A stretch of DNA of 13,735 nucleotides from Sphingobacteriales bacterium (lineage in GTDB: Bacteria > Bacteroidota > Bacteroidia > Chitinophagales > UBA2359). Below are positions 1 through 5,726 of this stretch, one piece after another (positions within the stretch are counted from its first letter, which is position 1; each line of letters begins with the position of its first letter). Below the pieces are notes generated by a model. That model ran no database searches, was not told where the DNA came from, and worked only from the letters and a program-made list of their open reading frames with translations. The stretch is taken from positions 1-13,735 of the forward strand of contig JADKCK010000049.1 in the NCBI GenBank assembly GCA_016718845.1, given 5' to 3'. The translations under genes and the position numbers were made by a program.

Positions 1-789
1 CTGCTCCATCTTCGTCCAACTGATTCATCATAGCAATAATGGCCACAAACCACCCAATACCCGCTAAACCATACAAGCTAATTTTAGTTTGTTGTTTGTG
101 AAAACGGATGTTGTGCAGGCTAAGAATACCCGAGATAGCACCTTCGCGAATGTTTGTTTTATAGTTATAAAACAACAAATCGTTGTTACTAGTAGGTAAT
201 GTATTATTACCATCACGTCGGTAATCTGGTGTTCTGGTAGTTGTACCGTCTAATGCTTTTACTGCCTCGTAATTATCATCACCACCGCCTAAAGCTATAT
301 TAGGAGTGTGGTTAGTGTCAATACTGCGGTTCCAGCCCTTGCGCCTGGCTGTTCGGTCCATAAGCGCACTCATCATAAAGTTGGTCGCATCGAGAAGATA
401 TAACCAAACGATTTTGCGAATATGAGCGTCATAGCTCAAATTAACCTTACCATCGGTTGCCTTACCTGCCAAACCTGTTTTATTGTCACCACTTACCAAA
501 TGTTACCTACATCAATACCACTTCCCCAACGGTCGCGTGGGCGAGCCGGAAATTGTACTTATGATCCTTGATTTGTCTTGTTGGTCTTGTCGGCCTTTAG
601 GTACGAAGTTTTTATATTCCTTCATCGTTGTAGGCAGGATAAGGATAGGTTCCTTTTACTTTCTCCTTCTGACGATCTGTCACTGTCTTCAGCCTTTGTT
701 CGTCTTTGCGGCATCGTCTTGCATAGGTATGCAACTGATGAAGCAAACAAGAAAGCAAAGGGCTACAAGCAAGAGTTTCTACTTTGCAT
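1..789 (-). pseudogene. Outer-membrane beta-barrel protein (OmpA-family-like), 5' part, frame-disrupted and cut by the window edge
   Basis: Seen: the minus strand holds one protein spread over all three frames. It starts at the ATG at 787-789 with a hydrophobic signal-like stretch (KLLLVALCFLVCFIS). Pieces such as LKTVTDRQKEKVKGTYPYP, ADKTNKTNQGS, PARPRDRWGSGIDVGNIW, SGDNKTGLAGKATDG, KSFGYIFSMR, YGPNSQAQGLEPQY and TNIREGAISGILSL follow, then GLAGIGWFV near the edge. Frame changes fall near 778, 693, 617, 497, 418, 378 and 315, and an in-frame TAA lies at 559-561. The left-hand changes (418, 378, 315) look like extra bases and the others like missing ones. Known family: the pieces resemble the N-terminal barrel of Bacteroidota OmpA-like proteins (HxRKSxGYxFSxR, NxxxGxIxGxLxLxNIxFH). 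Inference: an exported outer-membrane protein. Either the contig edge is of poor quality or this is a decayed gene; I favour the former because the amino-acid sequence stays coherent across the breaks. The family name is from memory, so moderate confidence. Confidence 0.6.
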
Positions 790-1457
790 AAGCGGAAAAT
801 TTTGTCGTTTATCTAAATTTTTTTACTTTGTTTGGAATATTGACCTTTAAAGCACAAAATAGTTACTTTGGGACATGCAAAAGTTTTAAAATTTTTGGTG
901 CTTTTGGTAAATATTTTGGTATTACCGTTTTAAAGGTGGTTTTGGGGCATTTATCAACGATAAAAGCCTTTTTGTTTATGTTAGACGAAATTGAGGGATT
1001 AGATAGTTATTTTTTACATGCTATTTATTGGCATTATATCCTCATCATAGTATCTTGCTAAAACCAATATAATTTAGCACTAACGGCATTTGTATGGGCA
1101 ATTATCGGGTAGCCCACAATTTGCGCGCAATGTACGAATTATTTTTTGTTTGGAATGCTTTTTTTTATTTTTGGTGCTTTTTTTGACAAAAATGTTGATT
1201 TTTGTTCTCTTGCAAGCCTAACAAGGCGCAAAGATAAACGATAATTTTTGATTTTTTGTTCAATAAGCACTTTTTTTGCTATTTTATGGCAATTAAGTGT
1301 TTTATGGGCTAAAATGCCTTAGTAAATACCCATAATTTTGTACTTTTGCGGTTTTAAAACAATAAATTAAAAGCACAAAAAACGGCGTTATTGGCTATGT
1401 TTTGCCATGATATTTTATTTTAAATGATTTAAAAAAATAATATTTTGCATTTTATAA
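790..1457. other. AT-rich intergenic region, no convincing gene
   Basis: About 670 bases between the start of the minus-strand barrel gene and the promoter of the lipoprotein pair. The only open frame (828-1061, +) is hydrophobic, AT-driven and not recognisable, so I do not call it. A TAnnTTTG match reads leftward at 1229-1236 (TATCTTTG on the minus strand) and could drive the barrel gene with a leader of roughly 420 bases; its -33 spacing is poor. Another match reads rightward at 1341-1348 (TACTTTTG), also without a good -33. A short GCCT/AGGC hairpin lies at about 1216-1227. Confidence 0.5.
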
Positions 1458-1498
1458 ACAATAATGAGTCATTGTTGTGCAATAAAATAGTACCTTTG
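1458..1498 (+). promoter_or_regulatory. Bacteroidota-type promoter with an overlapping imperfect palindrome
   Basis: TACCTTTG at 1491-1498 matches the Bacteroidota -7 consensus TAnnTTTG, and TTGTTG at 1472-1477 lies in the -33 position, slightly close. The first lipoprotein ATG is 41 bases downstream of the -7 box. An imperfect palindrome with 10-base arms and a 1-base centre (1458-1478, one mismatch) covers the -33 region and could be an operator. The promoter is well supported by sequence; the operator is inference. Confidence 0.55.
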
Positions 1499-1539
1499 CA
1501 GCTGAAAAATTATCTTCATCTAAAACACAATTTACGAAT

Positions 1540-1851
1540 ATGAAACAACTAGGGTTCATGTCATTGGTATTTGTATCGTTGTTGGCTATGGCTAGCTGCA
1601 ATAAATCCAATGTTTCGCTCGATACAGCAGCGGCTCAAAGCACTGCTGATTCGTTGATTACCGTACAAACCAAATCTATCGAAGATTCGGTTAATACGGC
1701 TTGCCAAACTCGTTTAACCACCGAAGTAGCTGCTAAAGCCGATTCGATGTTTAAAGCAACAAGCGCCTGGCTGCTGCCATGCTGCTCCAGCGGGCAAATA
1801 ATTTATTCATCTAACCAAAAAAACAATTTGTTAAAATCGCAGACATCATGA
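1540..1851 (+). CDS. Small lipoprotein, first of a pair; C-terminus probably out of frame
   Basis: Seen: a signal peptide with lipobox LAMASC puts the lipid-attached cysteine at residue 20, followed by an Ala/Thr/Ser/Asp-rich, probably helical stretch (DSLITVQTKS ... AAKADSMFKA). The second gene also has its lipobox cysteine at residue 20 and a similar DSLxxV start to the mature protein, so the two look like paralogues. The last 25 or so residues (WLLPCCSSG onward) are unlike the rest. Shifting frame near 1757 gives a tail ending QQAPGCCHAAPAGK with a stop at 1799-1801. The DNA after that stop (1802-1847) resembles the leader before this gene, sharing TTCATCTAA and ACAATTT, which favours the earlier stop. 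As read here, the stop overlaps the next ATG by four bases (ATGA). Function unknown; membrane-anchored, periplasmic or surface. Confident about the lipoprotein, not about the C-terminus. Confidence 0.65.
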   Translation: MKQLGFMSLVFVSLLAMASCNKSNVSLDTAAAQSTADSLITVQTKSIEDSVNTACQTRLTTEVAAKADSMFKATSAWLLPCCSSGQIIYSSNQKNNLLKSQTS

Positions 1852-2360
1852 AAAAATTAACATTATTTCCAATAATCGCATTGGCTATTGGCATATTGGT
1901 TAGCTGCAATAGCGCACCCGATATGGAGGCTATGAAAGTTAAACAAGCCGCAATGGTCGACTCGTTGGTAAGCGTAGGTATTAGCACCAAACGCGAAGAG
2001 TTAAAAATGGAGTGCGAAAAAACTGTGCAAATGGCTATTAAAGCTCAATTCGACTCTTTAACGGTTGCTGCTACTACCGTAGGTAAAGGCACTGGCAAAA
2101 CAACCCAAAAACCAGCTCCTAAGCCCGCTCCAAAACCAGGCAATAAACCAGCACCAGCTCCTGCACCAGCACCAAAACCAGCTCCAAAACCAGCACCAAC
2201 ACAAACCGAAATCCAAAAAGGTCGTGGTGGCGCTATTGAAGTAGGTAAAAACGTAGAGCAACAAAAAGAACGCGGTGGTGTAGTTGATCCAACTAAACGC
2301 GAAGACAACATCATCCAACAGAAAAAACGTGGCGGCGCTGTTGCAGTACCTCCTCAATAG
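1848..2360 (+). CDS. Lipoprotein with Pro/Ala/Lys linker and three RGG-containing repeats
   Basis: Seen: signal peptide with lipobox GILVSC (Cys20), then a charged probably helical part (residues 22-75), a PA/PK-rich linker (about 88-118), and a C-terminal tail with three imperfect repeats: IQKGRGGAIEV, EQQKERGGVVDP and IIQQKKRGGAVAV. The RGG triplets fall at about 126-128, 142-144 and 161-163. The protein ends VPPQ. Known: PAPKP-type linkers usually span or extend through the periplasm or peptidoglycan. Inference: a membrane-anchored protein whose basic repeated tail reaches a ligand such as peptidoglycan, a polyanion or a partner protein. It follows the first lipoprotein directly and is closed by the terminator at 2384-2424, so the two form a small operon from the promoter at 1458-1498. 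I do not recognise a named family. Two open frames on the opposite strand are compositional shadows of the linker. Confidence 0.75.
   Translation: MKKLTLFPIIALAIGILVSCNSAPDMEAMKVKQAAMVDSLVSVGISTKREELKMECEKTVQMAIKAQFDSLTVAATTVGKGTGKTTQKPAPKPAPKPGNKPAPAPAPAPKPAPKPAPTQTEIQKGRGGAIEVGKNVEQQKERGGVVDPTKREDNIIQQKKRGGAVAVPPQ
2107..2202 (+). repeat. Low-complexity CCAGCTCCAAAA-type repeat encoding the PA/PK linker
   Basis: Degenerate 6- and 12-base repeats (ccagctcctaag, ccagctccaaaa, ccagcaccaaca and similar) encode alternating PA and PK dipeptides. Slippage here could change linker length between strains. Confidence 0.7.
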
Positions 2361-2383
2361 TATATAAAATCTGTTATTTTTAC

Positions 2384-2424
2384 AAAAATAGCCTATGCCC
2401 ACTATGGTATGGGCTATTTTTTTT
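2384..2424 (+). terminator. Intrinsic terminator after the lipoprotein pair
   Basis: Arms AAAAATAGCC (2384-2393) and GGCTATTTTT (2412-2421) pair, with an inner ATGCC/GGTAT extension and a short loop. The run of T continues to 2424. It lies 24 bases after the stop codon. Confidence 0.85.
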
Positions 2425-2460
2425 GCAAAACATACAATAATAATTTATTATTTATAAAAT

Positions 2461-3272
2461 ATGCTCCATCAAATAGATTTTTTGCAACATAGCAATACCA
2501 ATCGTTTTTTTTTAATGGCAGGCCCCTGCGCCGCCGAAAGCGAAGAAATAGTAATGCACATTGCCGAACGAATTGTAAATATTACTAACCGCCTACAAAT
2601 ACCTTATATCTTTAAAGCATCGTATCGCAAAGCCAACCGCTCGCGTTTAGACCTCGTTTAGGCATTGGCGATGAAACAGCTTTGAAATTACTACGCAAAG
2701 TACGTGCCGAGTTTGGCGTGCCTGTTGTCACCGACATTCATGCTGCCGACGAGGCTGCTTTGGCTGCCGAATATGTTGATGTGTTACAAATTCCAGCTTT
2801 TTTGTGCCGACAAACCGATTTGCTTGTGGCTGCTGCACAAACGGGTAAAGTGGTTAATATCAAAAAAGGACAGTTTGTATCGCCCGATGCTATGCAATTT
2901 GCTGTTGATAAGGTAAAACAATCGGGCAACAACAAGGTAATGCTAACCGAACGTGGAAGTATGTTTGGTTATCAGGATTTAATCGTTGATTTTAGAGGCA
3001 TACCTACTATGCAAAGTTTTGGCGTGCCTGTTGTACTCGATTGTACACACTCGTTGCAGCAGCCTAATCAGGCATCGGGGGTAACGGGTGGCTTGCCTGC
3101 CCTTATTGCCACTATCGCCAAAGCGGGTATTGCTGTAGGTGTTGATGGTTTGTTTATCGAAACACACCCCGAACCCGCAAAAGCTAAATCCGACGGGGCT
3201 AATATGTTACCTTTAGATAGACTAGAAACGCTACTCGAGCAGCTTATTAGGGTGCGCGAGGCTATTTTGTAA
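2461..3272 (+). CDS. kdsA: 2-dehydro-3-deoxyphosphooctonate aldolase (KDO-8-phosphate synthase), one frame break
   Basis: Known role: a cytoplasmic enzyme that joins phosphoenolpyruvate and D-arabinose 5-phosphate to make KDO-8-phosphate, a precursor of the lipopolysaccharide inner core. Seen: the GPCAAES segment (residues 21-27), FKASYRKANRS (51-61), VVTDIH, DVLQIPAFLCRQTDL, VNIKKGQF, LTERGSMFGY and DCTHSLQQP, in the order expected of the family; the last three hold typical active-site or metal-binding positions. The frame breaks after Asp64 (codon ends at 2652): the upstream frame stops at the TAG at 2659-2661 while the -1 frame reads LGIGDETALKLLRKV. One added base gives a 270-residue protein, the usual family length. 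Because kdsA is normally essential or important in Gram-negatives and the rest is intact, a sequencing deletion is the likely cause. It is followed by a hairpin terminator and has no obvious operon partner. Confidence 0.93.
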
Positions 3273-3315
3273 GCAGCAAATAAATTAACACAATTATTTG
3301 AACCAAACCAAAACG

Positions 3316-3354
3316 CAAAACACCGCTTTTTTATAAAAAAACGGTGTTTTGTTT
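3316..3354 (+). terminator. Intrinsic terminator after kdsA
   Basis: CAAAACACCG (3316-3325) pairs with CGGTGTTTTG (3342-3351), a 10-bp perfect stem with an AT-rich loop, followed by TTT. It lies 43 bases after the kdsA stop. Confidence 0.7.
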
Positions 3355-3370
3355 AAAAATAGCACAAATA

Positions 3371-3404
3371 AATACATCTGCCTAATTTTTTAAGCAGATG
3401 TATT
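3371..3404. terminator. Second hairpin between kdsA and ykuK-like gene, possibly bidirectional
   Basis: AATACATCTGC (3371-3381) pairs perfectly with GCAGATGTATT (3394-3404) around a 12-base loop. It lies 35 bases past the stop of the minus-strand gene and could end transcription from either side. No strong T run follows in either direction, so its efficiency is uncertain. Confidence 0.5.
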
Positions 3405-3439
3405 GTGTTTAAAATCAAATTTTTAAAAACAATAATAGT

Positions 3440-3905
3440 TTATACTAATTTATCGGCGCAGCTTGAGCTGGCAAAGGCATCGGGTTTTACTTTAAAGGCA
3501 AAGCCCATACCCATAATGTAGCCAATAGCTTCTTTAAGCGCCACATTCGATTCAAATTGTGGGTTTGAGTTGATGTCGGCATGAACTTCTAAATCTACAT
3601 CATATTGGTCAAGTAAATCGCATAGCTCGTAGGCAATTTGAATTGATTTGGCTACTTCGGTTATCATCCTTTCTTTCAAACTCATGCGGTTTTGTGCCGA
3701 TTCTGTGTGTACATACATAAACCCACCGCGTTTTTCGCGCAAAAAAACAATCACGGTTGCAAATTCTGTGTTGCTACTGTAACCTGCGAGTCGGTACTAA
3801 TGCAAACCTTCAGGCGGTTGCCTGCCTTTTGTTCTCGAACAATAGCTTGTTCTAAGCATCTTTTATAGACAAGATTTGTTCGCCATTAAATGTTCTCCAT
3901 TTCAT
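3440..3905 (-). CDS. YkuK/DUF458-family RNase H-like protein, two frame breaks
   Basis: Seen: the intact 3' part reads VIVFLREKRGGFMYV, SLKERMITEVAKSIQIAY, DLEVHADIN, a helix around LKEAIGYIMGMGF, and the ending KVKPDAFASSSCADKLV. The 5' part, in other frames, gives MKWRTFNGEQILSIKDA, then LEQAIVREQKAGNRLKV and CISTDSQVTVATQ. Known: the Bacillus YkuK family has the same plan (IGTDSQV near the start, then EVHLDIG, ending KPEAYTASSYANRFTK) and is described as RNase H-like; its cellular role is not well defined. The breaks lie near 3854 (a TT that should probably be TTT on the minus strand) and near 3762 (TTT for TTTT). Restoring one base at each gives 155 residues from the ATG at 3903-3905. The TDSQ aspartate and the second acidic stretch (EVHADIN) are the likely active-site positions by family analogy. 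Confidence 0.8.
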
Positions 3906-4040
3906 AGCTATTAAATTAAAAATAAAAAATTAGCCCGCGGCAATATACCGCAAACTAGTATGCTTAACAACCAAACCAACGACAAAGTTCCGCGAGGCAA
4001 AAATAATGTGCCGTTTGGGTTGACTTTTACGGATAAACGC

Positions 4041-4078
4041 AAAAAACCCCATACAGATTCTTTCAAATCTGTATGGGG
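4041..4078 (-). terminator. Intrinsic terminator of the tRNA-Leu transcript
   Basis: A perfect 13-bp stem (4047-4059 with 4066-4078) with a 6-base loop. On the minus strand it is followed by six T (4041-4046). It lies 47 bases beyond the 3' end of the tRNA. Confidence 0.9.
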
Positions 4079-4124
4079 ATACGTTACTATAAAGGGATAC
4101 TGCTTGCTTAAATGCTTAAGCCTT

Positions 4125-4208
4125 TGTGCGGAGTCGGGCTCGAACCGACACAGGGGTGAACCTACTGGTGTTTGAGACCAGCGCGTCTACCAATTCCGCC
4201 ATCTGGGC
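4125..4208 (-). tRNA. tRNA-Leu, anticodon CAA; acceptor stem poorly paired
   Basis: Seen on the minus strand: D arm GCGGAATTGGTAGACGCG, anticodon arm CTGGT-CTCAAAC-ACCAG (anticodon CAA, codon UUG), a long class II variable region (TAGGTTCACCCCTGT) and T arm GTCGG-TTCGAGC-CCGAC. These identify tRNA-Leu(CAA). No CCA is encoded, which is common in this phylum. Odd: the 5' acceptor strand GCCCAGA calls for TCTGGGC, but the 3' side reads TCCGCAC, so only four of seven pairs form. Transcription likely starts at the promoter at 4263-4293 and ends at the terminator at 4041-4078. Identity is confident; the exact 3' end and acceptor sequence are not. Confidence 0.88.
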
Positions 4209-4251
4209 AACATTTTTTTTCATAATGAACGTGTTTTGTGTAACTGTTTCA

Positions 4252-4785
4252 TTAAGACAACGCAAAGGTACGACAAGTTTTTTTAACGCGCAATAGGTAA
4301 CGCATTTTATAGTAACATTTTTTTATTTCTAATAAAAGGTGGCTCTTTTCTGTTTCGTCTTCGCTGGCGGTATAGGCTTGTATTTGGGCAGTTGTTTGGG
4401 CGTGCAATTGTTGTTCTAGTGCGTTAATTTGCTGCTCGATGCGTTGATGAGCTTGTTCGTCAAAGTTACTTTGCAGTTCCATTAGCTCTTCGTTTATGTC
4501 CATCATGTCCATCAAAAAATCGGGTGGCAAGGTATAACGCTCTCCCTCTTCCAATAAACCGTATAACGCTAACACATATTTTATGCGGCTGTCGGTATCC
4601 GACAAAGTTTTGTAGGCTTGATTATTAAGCGTTGATAGTTGTAATACTTCTTCTTGTTCATCGGTACTCGACAGGGTATGAAAGTCGGGGTGGTGCTGCT
4701 TGCTTTTTTGCAAAAATCGTTGTTTAAGCACCTTCTCATCTACCACAAAAGAAATAGGTAAATCGTAAAACTCAAAAAAATTCAT
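4252..4785 (-). CDS. hscB: Fe-S cluster co-chaperone HscB (J-domain protein)
   Basis: Known role: HscB delivers the scaffold IscU to the Hsp70-type chaperone HscA and stimulates its ATPase, in cytoplasmic iron-sulfur cluster assembly. Seen: an N-terminal J domain starting NFFEFYDLP with the HPD motif at residues 32-34 (KQHHPDFH), then LSTLNNQAYKTLSD and RIKYVLALYG, and a C-terminal helical domain (INEELMELQ ... LLLEIKKCYYKMRYLLR). I chose the ATG at 4783-4785, giving 177 residues, the normal family size; longer readings to 4857 add a non-homologous leader. The last ten or so residues (KKTCRTFALS) lie over the tRNA promoter and may not be the native end. The gene follows an unknown exported-protein gene on the same strand after 62 bases; hscA and iscU are not in the window. 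Confidence 0.88.
   Translation of the reverse strand: MNFFEFYDLPISFVVDEKVLKQRFLQKSKQHHPDFHTLSSTDEQEEVLQLSTLNNQAYKTLSDTDSRIKYVLALYGLLEEGERYTLPPDFLMDMMDINEELMELQSNFDEQAHQRIEQQINALEQQLHAQTTAQIQAYTASEDETEKSHLLLEIKKCYYKMRYLLRVKKTCRTFALS
4263..4293 (-). promoter_or_regulatory. Promoter for tRNA-Leu, inside the 3' end of hscB
   Basis: On the minus strand, TACCTTTG (4270-4263) matches TAnnTTTG, and a TTG (4293-4291) lies 20 bases upstream as the -33 element. It is about 50 bases before the tRNA 5' end and overlaps the last codons of hscB. Confidence 0.7.
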
Positions 4786-4847
4786 GTTAATGTATAATAG
4801 CCTGAAATAGTGATGAAAGCGAAGTAATAAATTAGTTGCTATTTTAA

Positions 4848-5413
4848 TTAACAACAACTAAAATATTCTACTACTTTTTTTAACTTTTTAGAATAAGCAA
4901 TACTACGTCCGCTTTCTTCGTACAACAAATAATCGAAACCTACGGCAGTAGTATCTTGTTTTAGTGTGTTCCAAATTATCCTGTCCGAGTACTGCGGTTC
5001 GTAGTCGGCATTAGGTTTTATGGCAGGTGTGCTAAAATCTTTAGGTTCAAAAAAAGTGTCCATGCGTTTAAGTAGGTAGTTCTCTTTGTCTTTTTCGGTT
5101 GGCTTTTCGCTTACCTCCAATAAGCCATAATCTAGTAATGCCTCGCTCGGAAAATTTTCTTTGTACAAAATCTCGCCTTTATTATTGGTAATTGTAAAGC
5201 TTATTTGGGCAGCGTTAATTTTGTTGCCAACCAATGTTAAACTAAACGTATCTTCGGCATTATTGTTCGAAAATACTCGCTGATGCGTTACTTTTTTCAG
5301 CATTTTAGTATCTAGTGTCACCAAAGAGGCTCCGCTTTGCTCAGATAAGCAACGCATGAAAAATATAGTAAGCAAAAAACTTACGCCGCTGCTAGTGTTA
5401 TATTACGTCTCAT
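4848..5413 (-). CDS. Exported protein of unknown function, probable frame break in the signal peptide
   Basis: Seen: MRRNITLAAA from the ATG at 5411-5413 runs into a stop, while the -1 frame continues SFLLTIFFMRC, so the two halves together form a hydrophobic N-terminal signal. One missing base near 5383 (GCGGCG before TAAGT) explains the split; restoring it gives 188 residues. FMRC at the end of the hydrophobic stretch is not a good lipobox, so Sec export or membrane anchoring is more likely than confirmed lipidation. The mature part is mixed alpha/beta with ISFTITNNKGEILYKENFP, DYEPQYSDRIIWN and TTAVGFDYLLYEES, ending EYFSCC. I do not recognise a family. It lies immediately upstream of hscB on the same strand and starts 41 bases from the palindrome at 5454-5468, which could therefore affect it too. 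Confidence 0.65.
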
Positions 5414-5453
5414 GTCAAAAAATATTGGGTAGTGTTAAAAAAGTAAAAATTAA

Positions 5454-5468
5454 TGCAACATTGTTGCA
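5454..5468. promoter_or_regulatory. Perfect 7-1-7 palindrome, candidate metalloregulator operator
   Basis: TGCAACA-T-TGTTGCA is a perfect 15-base inverted repeat. Its right half contains the -33 TTG of the receptor promoter, so a bound protein would block that promoter. The 7-1-7 geometry is typical of Fur/Zur-family boxes, and the downstream gene is an outer-membrane receptor. No regulator gene is present in the window, so the regulator's identity is inference. Confidence 0.5.
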
Positions 5469-5494
5469 AGATAAGTAGAATGATTGTACCTTTG
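5462..5494 (+). promoter_or_regulatory. Promoter of the TonB-dependent receptor operon
   Basis: TTGTTG (within 5461-5466) lies 20 bases upstream of TACCTTTG (5487-5494), a full match to the Bacteroidota -33/-7 arrangement. It leaves a leader of about 230 AT-rich bases before the ATG at 5727, with no clear structured element seen. Confidence 0.7.
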
Positions 5495-5726
5495 CGGCAG
5501 ACTTTAAGAACGCAAACCTTGGTATTACATTGTTTTTTAATGCCAAAATAGTGCCTAATTATTATTTTTTATGTAACTTGACTTATATCTTGCCACTTTT
5601 GCTTACCAAACAGTATGCTAGGATAATTTACTAATCAATACTCTTAGCTCATTAAAACAAACGTTTTTAAGCTCTTAAAGCCATTAATCCACTAAATAGT
5701 ATTTGTTCGACCAATTTTATTAGCCA

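Noticed and set aside
483..850. Two plus-strand open frames opposite the barrel gene
   Set aside because: They are shadows of the minus-strand protein fragments, which make coherent family-like sequence.
828..1061. 77-codon plus-strand frame in the left spacer
   Set aside because: Hydrophobic, AT-driven composition, no recognisable domain and no good promoter or RBS.
2045..2402. Gly/Ala- and Trp/Cys-rich minus-strand frames
   Set aside because: Antisense shadows of the PA/PK linker repeat in the second lipoprotein.
3998..4005. TATTTTTG on the minus strand as a promoter for the ykuK-like gene
   Set aside because: It matches the -7 consensus but no TTG lies at the -33 distance, and the region is very AT-rich.
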